The notes under the pieces were generated by a model. It worked only from the letters and a program-made list of their open reading frames with translations, was not told where the DNA came from and searched no databases. From an uncultured Clostridia bacterium (GTDB lineage Bacteria; Bacillota; Clostridia; Oscillospirales; CAG-272), in NCBI GenBank assembly GCA_937892405.1, contig CALAFS010000186.1, positions 1-5,229 on the forward strand: a stretch of 5,229 nt of DNA, read 5' to 3'. Positions 1 through 5,229 of this stretch are shown piece by piece. The position numbers and the translations under genes are program-made. Position 1 is the stretch's first letter; each line of letters starts with the position of its first letter.

Positions 1-585
1 CTTGAGACGCTCTCTCTTACCCTGCCCGAGAACCCGTACATCTACCATGTCACCGCCTACGGCACGACGCCGGGACAGTCCGCGTACTTCTTCCGCGAGG
101 CGGCGGAGCACCGCGGCATCACCGTGCGCGCCGCGTTTTCCGTCCGCACCGTGGATACATGGGTGCCCGTCTTTGACCTGCGCGACGGAGAAAAGAACCG
201 ACGAATCACCGAGCAGGCGGCGCTCGCCGCAGAGCACATTGCCGACGATGTTTTCGCCCGCCTGCATGGCAACTTTGTCGGTACGGTACTGCCCCTGCCG
301 CTGGCGTGGGGCGTGTATCAGAACTATCGCGCCGCACGGAAAACCAAATATTTCTCGGTCGACGAGACTCTGTGCATCGGATGCGGGCTTTGCGCCTCGC
401 AATGCCCCGACAATGCGATTGCCATGAAAGAGGGAACCCCCGTTTTCGTCGCCGCCGAGTGTGATCTTTGCCTCGCCTGTCTTCACCGTTGCCCGAAGGC
501 GGCGATCCGCTATAAGACAAAGAACCGCCACGGACAGTTTGTCAACCCCTGCGCTTTCGGAAAACATCCGGTCACAAAAGCTTAA
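1..585 (+). CDS. EFR1-family flavodoxin/ferredoxin protein, 3' part (5'-truncated by window)
   Basis: The reading frame is open from base 1 to the TAA at 583-585, giving 194 residues; the true start lies upstream. EFR1-family proteins are usually about 250-270 residues, so some 60-70 N-terminal residues are probably missing. Residues 12-30 (YIYHVTAYGTTPGQSA) look like the later part of a flavodoxin-like fold. The C-terminal third is a two-cluster bacterial ferredoxin domain: CxxCxxCxxxCP at residues 125-136 and again at 154-165, eight cysteines expected to bind two [4Fe-4S] clusters. The tail, with K-x-x-HGQFVNP around residues 174-183, is also typical of this family. The protein is presumably a cytoplasmic electron carrier linking flavin and iron-sulfur chemistry; its physiological partner is not known to me. 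A GTG at 124 lies inside the conserved domain and is not a sensible start. No obvious intrinsic terminator follows directly. Confidence 0.9.
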   Translation, partial: LETLSLTLPENPYIYHVTAYGTTPGQSAYFFREAAEHRGITVRAAFSVRTVDTWVPVFDLRDGEKNRRITEQAALAAEHIADDVFARLHGNFVGTVLPLPLAWGVYQNYRAARKTKYFSVDETLCIGCGLCASQCPDNAIAMKEGTPVFVAAECDLCLACLHRCPKAAIRYKTKNRHGQFVNPCAFGKHPVTKA

Positions 586-589
586 AATC

Positions 590-623
590 CGCGCGCCCGC
601 TTGACTTTTCAGGCGGGCGTGTG
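590..623. repeat. Inverted repeat enclosing the -35 box
   Basis: The arms are CGCGCGCCCGC at 590-600 minus its edge wobbles: CGCCCGC (594-600) is exactly complementary to GCGGGCG (613-619). The pairing extends outwards to 590/623 with two G-T wobbles. The 12-base loop (601-612) contains the TTGACT -35 hexamer, and the right arm ends next to the -10 box. It begins 4 bases after the EFR1 stop codon but has no T-tract after it, so it is a poor intrinsic terminator. It could be an operator over the promoter or a weak mRNA 3' stem-loop. The symmetry is seen; the function is inferred. Confidence 0.5.
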
Positions 624-629
624 TATAAT
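601..629 (+). promoter_or_regulatory. Sigma-A/sigma-70 type promoter for the beta-helix operon
   Basis: TTGACT (601-606, 5/6 match to TTGACA) and TATAAT (624-629, 6/6) are separated by exactly 17 bases. Transcription would start near 636 and leave a leader of about 85 nt before the ATG at 722. A match this good in G+C-rich DNA, in the right orientation between two genes, is unlikely to be chance. The -10 stands in an A+T-rich patch (624-637). Confidence 0.8.
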
Positions 630-650
630 AAGAATAACCGGGCGCGCCGG

Positions 651-718
651 CTTTTCCGAGGAGGCGTGCCTTCTCTTTTTATCCTGCCTCCACGAAATTT
701 TTCCGACGAAAGGAAAAG
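651..718 (+). promoter_or_regulatory. Structured leader with candidate anti-Shine-Dalgarno segments
   Basis: The ribosome binding site of the 722 gene is AAAGGA at 709-714, 7 nt before the ATG. GGAAAAG (712-718) is perfectly complementary to CTTTTCC (651-657). It can also pair, with one G-U, with TTTTTCC at 698-704 across a 7-nt loop. Both upstream segments belong to a direct repeat, TTTTCCGA, at 652-659 and 699-706. The leader could therefore hide the ribosome site in two ways, alongside the terminator-like hairpin at 658-680. No known riboswitch class or leader peptide is recognised. Confidence 0.35.
658..680 (+). terminator. Terminator-like hairpin within the leader (possible attenuator)
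   Basis: GAGGAGG (658-664) pairs with CCTTCTC (669-675) around a CGTG tetraloop, giving 7 bp with one G-U pair, followed at once by TTTTT (676-680). It has the form of a short, moderately stable intrinsic terminator, and it sits between the promoter and the ATG at 722. It could terminate readthrough from the EFR1 gene, or it could cut short the new transcript about 45 nt from its start, acting as an attenuator. GGAGGC (660-665) can instead pair with GCCTCC (686-691), which would break this hairpin. Confidence 0.4.
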
Positions 719-721
719 ATC

Positions 722-2005
722 ATGCGACATCTTGAAACCTTCGATCCCGCGGCATATCCTTCGGATTCCGCCATGCTCTCGGCGGCGGTCGCCGCGGCAA
801 AAGCGGCGGACGGTATCCTCACGATCCCGCCGGTCAACCCGCGCACGGGAGCGCGGGAATACCTGATCGACGAGGCGATTCTCCTGCCCTCCGACTTCAC
901 CGTGATTCTCGATCACTGCACGCTGAAGCTCACGCCGCACGCCACCTGCAACATTTTCCGGAACGAAAATATGTATCGCGACGGCTACCTCGAGCGCCTT
1001 CCCGAACAGAAGAATATTCGGATTCTCGGACGCGGCGACGCGACCCTTGACGGAGACGGACACAACGATATTTTCGAGTGGACGCCGGCGGGCGAGGGGA
1101 CGCCGTCCATCTATTGCAACAACCTTGTCCTCTTCCACAATGTCGACGGCTTCGAGGTCAGCGGCATCACGGTAAAAAATCAGAGATGGTGGGGGCTGAA
1201 CTTCCTTTTCTGCTCGCACGGTCGGATTTCCGATATCCGCGTGAAGACGGGCGGACTCTTTTCCAATCAGGACGGCATCAATCTCCGTCTTGGCTGTCAT
1301 CACATCACGATTGAGCGGGTGAGCGGCAACTCCGGCGACGACCTGATCGCCCTTTCCGCCATCTTCTATCGCTATATGGTGAAGGGGAAGAGCACCGACA
1401 TTCACGATGTGACGATCCGCGACATCGTCGCTTCCTCCATGCACGAGTCGATGATTGCCCTGCGGGCAAACGACGGACACGAAATCTATAACATCGACAT
1501 CGAGAATGTCATCGAGTCGAACTTCGACGACGAGAACATTCTCCCCTACGGCACGATCCTCCTCGGTCAGCGTTGCTTTTTCGCCAAGTATGCCGGCGAG
1601 CACGGGAGCATGCACCATATAAAGATTAAAAATATCCGCACGAAGAGCGGCGGTGCCGCCGTCACCCTCTGCAACACCCTTGTCGACAGCACGATCGAAG
1701 ATGTGAGCGCCGAGAATACGATGAACGCTCTGACCACCGTCAACTATGACCATTACGGGAACACCCGTCTTGTCGTGCGCGGAAATGCCGACGACGACAA
1801 CTTCGGACCCGCCGGCATCTCGATGGAGCGTGTCGTGATCCGCAATGTCACCGCCGCGGACAGCGTGCGGGGTGCCGCGGTGGATCTTTCCGAGATGCAG
1901 GACACCGATTTTCTGAAGGATGTTACCTTTGAAAATATCCGCGGGGCGCACGGCACACTCGTGATCGCCGACCGCATTTCCAAAGAGGGGGTGACGGTAA
2001 AATGA
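722..2005 (+). CDS. GH28-like right-handed beta-helix protein (putative intracellular glycosidase)
   Basis: This 427-residue protein has the short, repeating beta-strand pattern of pectin-lyase-fold proteins, as in LVLFHNVDGFEVSGITVKN (135-153) and HDVTIRDIV (228-236). Its core resembles glycoside hydrolase family 28 (polygalacturonases and relatives): NQDGI at 182-186 matches the NxD motif and GDDLIAL at 205-211 the DD motif, which carry the catalytic aspartates in GH28. The GHG motif is not present as such; H241 in SSMHESM stands about where that His is expected. I find no RIK motif. Substrate and linkage are therefore uncertain, and a lyase, epimerase or non-enzymatic helix is possible. 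There is no signal peptide or membrane segment (the start is MRHLETFDPA), so it is probably cytoplasmic and would act on imported oligosaccharides. AAAGGA at 709-714 supports the ATG; no other in-frame start is near. It overlaps the next gene by ATGA. Confidence 0.85.
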   Translation: MRHLETFDPAAYPSDSAMLSAAVAAAKAADGILTIPPVNPRTGAREYLIDEAILLPSDFTVILDHCTLKLTPHATCNIFRNENMYRDGYLERLPEQKNIRILGRGDATLDGDGHNDIFEWTPAGEGTPSIYCNNLVLFHNVDGFEVSGITVKNQRWWGLNFLFCSHGRISDIRVKTGGLFSNQDGINLRLGCHHITIERVSGNSGDDLIALSAIFYRYMVKGKSTDIHDVTIRDIVASSMHESMIALRANDGHEIYNIDIENVIESNFDDENILPYGTILLGQRCFFAKYAGEHGSMHHIKIKNIRTKSGGAAVTLCNTLVDSTIEDVSAENTMNALTTVNYDHYGNTRLVVRGNADDDNFGPAGISMERVVIRNVTAADSVRGAAVDLSEMQDTDFLKDVTFENIRGAHGTLVIADRISKEGVTVK

Positions 2006-2658
2006 GAGAAACCTACGGCTACATATTCCCCGATCCGACTGCCTCCGATCCGACATCGGAGCTTCAGCTGGCGGCAGACCGCGCGGGAGAGATCGGCGGG
2101 ATCCTCTGCCTTCGCGGCACATGGCACCTTTCGGATACCGTGTATCTGCATGCGGAGACCTCCGTCCGACTGGAGGACGCCGCGCTGTTTTCCGACAGCG
2201 GCGCTCCGATTTTTAAGAACAGCGTCGTCCGTACCGTGAGGGAGCGGACAAAGCTCGGGTGCCAGAGTGGCATCAGTCTCTACGGAAAAGACAGCACCCT
2301 TTACGGCGCGATCGAACTTTTCAATGTAAGGAACTTTACTATTGACGGCCTGACCTTTTCCGGTGCGGGCGCGAAGCTCACGCTGATGTACGCCTCGGGC
2401 GGGGAAGTGCGTCACCTGTCGTTTTCGGGCGCCGATACCGCAATCGAGTGTAAGATCTGCACGCGCAATTGCTTTTTTACCGACATTCATGCCGAGGGTG
2501 GGGAGACGCTTTTTCTCTTTGACAGCGAGCGCCTGCCTGCCGCGCGCCGCGTCAATTACGCGGGACCCGATGTAAAAAACATCATTGTCAGAGACGCCTC
2601 GGGCGGGGAGATCCGCACGGCGGGAGACTATGGCTCCGATCTTGTGATTGCCGACTGA
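2002..2658 (+). CDS. Short beta-helix protein, probable paralogue of the upstream gene lacking the DD motif
   Basis: This 218-residue protein starts at the ATG of an ATGA overlap with the preceding stop, so translation is probably coupled; a GAGGGGG site at 1985-1991 also precedes it. By eye it aligns with the upstream protein through its middle: VRLEDAALF…PIFKNSV (55-75) with VILDHCTLK…NIFRNEN (61-83), and ISLYGKDSTLYG (91-102) with IRILGRGDATLDG. In this alignment the GDDLIAL stretch becomes GETLFLF (167-173), so the paired aspartates are replaced by Glu168-Thr169, and the NQDG stretch is reduced to GADTAIE (143-149). The central and C-terminal coils are mostly missing, yet both proteins end near LVIAD (214-218 here). 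No signal peptide is seen. It may be a pseudoenzyme, a partner that completes the helix or substrate cleft, or a decaying duplicate; the open frame and conserved core argue against simple decay. Confidence 0.75.
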   Translation: MRETYGYIFPDPTASDPTSELQLAADRAGEIGGILCLRGTWHLSDTVYLHAETSVRLEDAALFSDSGAPIFKNSVVRTVRERTKLGCQSGISLYGKDSTLYGAIELFNVRNFTIDGLTFSGAGAKLTLMYASGGEVRHLSFSGADTAIECKICTRNCFFTDIHAEGGETLFLFDSERLPAARRVNYAGPDVKNIIVRDASGGEIRTAGDYGSDLVIAD

Positions 2659-2672
2659 CACCGACTTTTTAT

Positions 2673-2688
2673 GCCGCCCGCGGGCGGC
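2673..2688. repeat. Perfect 16-bp G+C palindrome upstream of fhs
   Basis: GCCGCCCG joined to CGGGCGGC is perfectly self-complementary. As RNA it would form a 6-bp all-G/C stem with a CGCG loop, ending 3 bases before the fhs ribosome binding site. No T-tract follows on the plus strand, and the T-run (2666-2670) lies before it, so it is not an intrinsic terminator for the upstream genes. It could tune fhs translation, protect a processed mRNA end, or bind a protein. Confidence 0.5.
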
Positions 2689-2691
2689 GGA

Positions 2692-2697
2692 AGGGAG
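2692..2697 (+). promoter_or_regulatory. Ribosome binding site deciding the fhs start
   Basis: AGGGAG lies 6 nt before the ATG at 2704. The frame also has an ATG at 2671, but that would add 11 residues (MPPAGGGREII) encoded by the palindrome and the ribosome site itself, and the family normally starts close to the 2704 position. The downstream start is therefore preferred. Confidence 0.8.
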
Positions 2698-2703
2698 ATT
2701 ATC

Positions 2704-4377
2704 ATGGAATTTCTGAGTGACATTGAGATCGCGGAAAAGACGCCGCTCGAGCCGATCGGTAAGGTCGCCGCACGGGCACATATCGGGGAGGAGTATCTGG
2801 AACAATACGGCTCCCATAAAGCGAAAGTCGATCTCTCCCTTCTCGCAAAGAAGGAAAAACGGGGGAAACTGGTGCTCGTCACCGCCATCACCCCCACCCC
2901 CGCGGGAGAGGGAAAAACCACGATGTCCATCGGACTCGCCGACGGTCTTCGCAAGATCGGGCGGGAGGCGGTGCTCGCTCTGCGTGAGCCGTCGCTCGGC
3001 CCCGTCTTCGGGATCAAGGGGGGCGCCACCGGCGGCGGATATGCGCAGATCGCCCCGATGGCGGACATCAACCTGCATTTCACCGGCGATTTCCACGCGA
3101 TCGGCGCGGCGAACAATCTCCTCGCCGCCATGCTCGATAACCATATCCAGCAGGGGAACGCGCTCGGCATCGACCCGCGGAAGATCACATGGCGCCGCGC
3201 GGTGGATATGAACGACCGCCAGCTCCGCTTTATCGTCGACGGCCTCGGCGGAAGCGTGAACGGCGTTCCGAGGGAGGACGGCTTTGACATCACGGTCGCG
3301 AGCGAGGTGATGGCGGTGCTCTGCCTTTCGGAGTCCCTCATGGATCTGAAAGAGCGACTCTCCCGTATGATTGTTGCCTATACCTATGACGGACGCCCCG
3401 TGACCGCGGCAGATCTGAAGGCGGCGGGCGCTATGTGCGCTCTTCTCCGCGACGCCCTGAAGCCGAATCTTGTCGAGACTTTGGAGGGGACGCCGGCGTT
3501 TGTCCACGGCGGACCCTTTGCCAATATCGCCCATGGGTGCAACTCGGTGCTTGCGACACGCATGGCACTGCGCAGCGGGGAATATGCCGTGACCGAGGCG
3601 GGCTTCGGTGCCGATCTCGGCGCGGAGAAATTCTTTGATATCAAGTGCCGCGCGGCAGACCTTGTCCCCGATGCCGTCGTCCTTGTCGCCACCGTCAGAG
3701 CGCTGAAAATGCACGGTGGAGTTGACAAAAACGCACTTTCCGAAGAAAATACCGACGCCGTCCGCGCCGGACTTCCGAACCTTGAGCGTCATATCCGGAA
3801 CATCAGAGAGATTTTTGGTCTCCCCGTCGTCGTCGCGATCAACCGTCGCCCGACCGACACCGATGCCGAGATCGCCTGCGTGAGGGAGCACTGCGCCGCC
3901 CTCGGCGTTGCCGCCGAGATTTCCACCGCCTATGCCGACGGCGGACGGGGCAGTGAGGCGCTCGCCCGCGCGGTGGTTCGCCTTTGCGAAGGGGAAAAGG
4001 GCGACTTCCGCTTTACCTATCCGACGGACGCTACGCTGAAAGAGAAGATCTCGGCGGTCGTCACCCGCGTCTATCGCGGCGACGGAGTCACCTATCTCCC
4101 CGCGGCGCAAAAGCAGATTGCCGCGATTGAGGCGATGGGCTACGGCTCGCTTCCCGTCTGCATGGCAAAGACGCAGTACAGCTTTTCCGACGATCCGAAG
4201 AAGCTCTCGGCGCCCGAACACTTCACTGTCAGCGTGAAGAATGTCCGCATCGCCGCGGGCGCCGGCTTCGTTGTCGTCCTCACCGGGGATATCATGACGA
4301 TGCCGGGACTGCCGAAGGTTCCCGCCGCCGAGGGCATTGATGTCCTTCCCGACGGACGCATTGTCGGACTCTTCTGA
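2704..4377 (+). CDS. fhs: Formate–tetrahydrofolate ligase (formyltetrahydrofolate synthetase)
   Basis: The enzyme joins formate to tetrahydrofolate using ATP, giving 10-formyltetrahydrofolate for purine synthesis, initiator-tRNA formylation or, in acetogens, the Wood–Ljungdahl methyl branch. It is cytoplasmic and normally a homotetramer. The 557 residues match the usual bacterial length of about 556-560. Visible landmarks are the nucleotide-binding loop TPTPAGEGKTT (63-73), the first family signature GIKGGATGGGY (103-113), the second signature VATVRALKMHGG (328-339), the conserved CMAKTQYSFSDDP (486-498) and the C-terminal LTGDIMTMPGLPKVPAAEGI (526-545). All look intact. The start at 2704 is set by AGGGAG at 2692-2697. 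The gene lies 45 nt after the small beta-helix gene with no terminator between, so it may be read from the promoter at 601-629; no good promoter of its own is visible. Transcription ends at the hairpin 4385-4425. fhs alone does not show that the organism is an acetogen. Confidence 0.98.
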   Translation: MEFLSDIEIAEKTPLEPIGKVAARAHIGEEYLEQYGSHKAKVDLSLLAKKEKRGKLVLVTAITPTPAGEGKTTMSIGLADGLRKIGREAVLALREPSLGPVFGIKGGATGGGYAQIAPMADINLHFTGDFHAIGAANNLLAAMLDNHIQQGNALGIDPRKITWRRAVDMNDRQLRFIVDGLGGSVNGVPREDGFDITVASEVMAVLCLSESLMDLKERLSRMIVAYTYDGRPVTAADLKAAGAMCALLRDALKPNLVETLEGTPAFVHGGPFANIAHGCNSVLATRMALRSGEYAVTEAGFGADLGAEKFFDIKCRAADLVPDAVVLVATVRALKMHGGVDKNALSEENTDAVRAGLPNLERHIRNIREIFGLPVVVAINRRPTDTDAEIACVREHCAALGVAAEISTAYADGGRGSEALARAVVRLCEGEKGDFRFTYPTDATLKEKISAVVTRVYRGDGVTYLPAAQKQIAAIEAMGYGSLPVCMAKTQYSFSDDPKKLSAPEHFTVSVKNVRIAAGAGFVVVLTGDIMTMPGLPKVPAAEGIDVLPDGRIVGLF

Positions 4378-4384
4378 CGACAGA

Positions 4385-4425
4385 GAAAAAGAGCGCGCAG
4401 GATCTGCTCCTGCACGCTCTTTTTT
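4385..4425. terminator. Bidirectional intrinsic terminator between fhs and trmO
   Basis: Arms 4385-4402 and 4408-4425 form a long stem with one C·A mismatch (4396/4414) around the loop TCTGC; the G+C-rich part is 4391-4402/4408-4419. On the plus strand the stem ends in TTTTTT (4420-4425), and on the minus strand in the complement of AAAAA (4386-4390). It therefore works for both convergent genes: it starts 7 nt after the fhs stop and ends 5 nt before the trmO stop. Confidence 0.92.
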
Positions 4426-4430
4426 CTGTG

Positions 4431-5138
4431 TCAGCTTCTTTTTTCTTTGACGCCGATCACGGTGAGGACATCCCCCGCGACGCGGAAGGCGACCTCACAG
4501 GTGCCGTAACTCACATAATAGACCCGCTCCGCGTCTTCCTGATAAGACGGACGCGGATCGTTTTCGAGAAGTCCGAGGATCGCCGCGCGACTCTCCTTTG
4601 CGACGCGGGCGAGGAGCTCTTCGGGGAAGTTCACCCGGAGCGCATAGTTCCGCACACCGTCGGAAAACCCGCCGACCGCCTCCGGGTGTGCGTCGGTATA
4701 GGCAAGATAGGGCTTGATGTCATAGATCGGCGTTCCGTCGAGAAGATCGGCACCCCCGACCGTGAGAACAGGACCCTCCGCACCGATCTCCATGCCGAGA
4801 AGGCGCACGGAGGACAGCCCGATCGGGTTCGGACGGAAGGGGGAGCGGGTGGCGAAGACACCGACCCGCCGATTCCCGCCGAGCCTCGGCGGACGCACCG
4901 TCGGCGACCATTCCTCGCGGATCGCCTCGGAGAATTGCCAGAGGAGCCAAAGGTGCGAGTATCCTTCGATCCCGCGCACGGCTTCCGCGCGGTTGTAAGG
5001 GGGCAGGAAGACAATCCGCCCGATCGTCTCGCCGACGATTCCGCTCTGGCGCGGAATTCCGAATTTTTCTTTGTAGTCCGTGTGAATTGTCGCTATGATC
5101 TTCATCGGAAAGGTTTTGCCATCTTCGTAAAAACTCAT
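4431..5138 (-). CDS. trmO: tRNA (N6-threonylcarbamoyladenosine37-N6)-methyltransferase TrmO
   Basis: TrmO (also TsaA/YaeB, UPF0066) uses S-adenosylmethionine to methylate t6A37 of threonine tRNA, forming m6t6A, which improves decoding next to the anticodon. Motifs visible in the 235-residue product are KFGIPRQSG (25-33), the central RSPFRPNPIGLSSVRL (98-113), LLDGTPIYDIKPYLAYTD (132-149) and the C-terminal DPRPSYQ (194-200), all hallmarks of the family. Two starts are possible: ATG at 5138 (MSFYEDGKTFP…) or ATG at 5105, giving a 224-residue MKIIATIHTDY… product. From memory of homologues the shorter form fits the family start better. Neither ATG has a clear Shine-Dalgarno sequence, so the longer form is given as the outer limit. 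It is convergent with fhs and shares its terminator. The upstream stretch is A+T-rich; CATAAT (minus strand, 5163-5158) could be a -10 box but lacks a good -35. Confidence 0.93.
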   Translation of the reverse strand: MSFYEDGKTFPMKIIATIHTDYKEKFGIPRQSGIVGETIGRIVFLPPYNRAEAVRGIEGYSHLWLLWQFSEAIREEWSPTVRPPRLGGNRRVGVFATRSPFRPNPIGLSSVRLLGMEIGAEGPVLTVGGADLLDGTPIYDIKPYLAYTDAHPEAVGGFSDGVRNYALRVNFPEELLARVAKESRAAILGLLENDPRPSYQEDAERVYYVSYGTCEVAFRVAGDVLTVIGVKEKRS

Positions 5139-5161
5139 ATTTTCAAACTTTACTTTGCATT

Positions 5162-5229
5162 ATGAAGGCGGAATATCTGATTTGCCCGGAAAGAAAGTGC
5201 CGCGACATAGATTCTCCGGTCAGGACTTT
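5162..5229 (+). CDS. Possible 5' end of a divergent gene, cut by the window end
   Basis: From the ATG at 5162 the frame stays open for 22 codons to the window edge. The peptide begins MKAEYLICPERKCRD and contains a CPxxxC pair that could belong to a metal-binding site, but it is too short to assign. There is no good ribosome binding site. A weak promoter-like pair, TTGCCA (5116-5121) and TATTTT (5138-5143) with a 16-base spacer, lies upstream inside the 5' end of trmO. Two minus-strand frames are also open here for 25-28 codons, so this could equally be the tail of a gene upstream of trmO, or non-coding. Confidence 0.25.
   Translation, partial: MKAEYLICPERKCRDIDSPVRT

Noticed and set aside
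641..648. GGCGCGCC palindrome near the predicted transcription start
   Set aside because: It is an 8-bp G+C palindrome in G+C-rich DNA with flanks that do not pair; nothing suggests more than chance.
572..2122. Minus-strand open frame of 516 codons opposite the GH28-like gene
   Set aside because: It has low-complexity, repetitive Val/Asp/His/Gly content, no domain I recognise, and it crosses the promoter and leader of the plus-strand gene.
2642..2672. Possible promoter directly before fhs (TTGTGA or TTGCCG with the T-rich 2666-2672)
   Set aside because: Spacings of 13 or 17 give either the wrong distance or a -10 box with no resemblance to TATAAT.
2671..2703. Earlier fhs start at 2671
   Set aside because: It would translate the palindrome and the ribosome binding site, lacks its own Shine-Dalgarno sequence, and adds residues not expected in the family.
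1753..4221. Very long minus-strand open frame (822 codons) opposite the beta-helix genes and fhs
   Set aside because: It lies antisense to fhs, which has unmistakable family signatures, and to the coupled beta-helix genes. The translation is Arg/Gly/Asp-rich with no recognisable domain. Long antisense frames are common opposite G+C-rich genes.
4428..5165. Plus-strand open frame of 245 codons opposite trmO
   Set aside because: The minus strand carries clear TrmO motifs over the same span, and the plus frame begins inside the distal flank of the terminator.

Overview
This is a gene-dense bacterial chromosome fragment with fairly high G+C (about 60% by eye). It most resembles an anaerobic member of the Bacillota, of the Clostridia/Oscillospiraceae type. 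Three things suggest this: an EFR1-type flavodoxin/ferredoxin protein, a clostridial-looking formate–tetrahydrofolate ligase, and a TrmO whose N-terminus reads like clostridial homologues. The lineage is inferred from protein resemblance only. No phage, transposon, CRISPR array, rRNA or tRNA was seen.

Layout. Positions 1-585 (+) hold the C-terminal part of an EFR1-family protein, a flavodoxin-like domain followed by two 4Fe-4S clusters; its start lies outside the window. Positions 586-721 form a short regulatory region. It has a near-consensus sigma-A promoter (TTGACT, 17 bp, TATAAT) whose -35 box sits in the loop of an inverted repeat, then a leader with a terminator-like hairpin and two possible anti-Shine-Dalgarno segments. 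Three genes follow on the same strand: a GH28-like right-handed beta-helix protein (722-2005), a smaller beta-helix protein overlapping it by 4 nt (2002-2658), and fhs, formate–tetrahydrofolate ligase (2704-4377). No terminator or convincing promoter separates them, so they may be one transcript. A strong hairpin at 4385-4425, T-rich on both strands, ends that transcript and also ends the convergent gene trmO (4431-5138, minus). The last ~90 bases are A+T-rich intergenic DNA and perhaps the first 22 codons of a divergent gene running off the end.

How the genes fit together. fhs (one-carbon metabolism), trmO (tRNA t6A37 methylation) and the EFR1 protein (electron transfer) are ordinary housekeeping-type genes. 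The unusual part is the beta-helix pair. The first protein keeps the NxD and DD acidic motifs of GH28 and a possible His, but has no recognisable GHG or RIK motif. The second looks like a shortened paralogue of the first, with the DD position replaced by Glu-Thr. Neither has a visible signal peptide, so a cytoplasmic role is likely, for example on imported oligosaccharides. A translationally coupled enzyme and degenerate paralogue, behind a structured leader, is the best candidate here for something undescribed.
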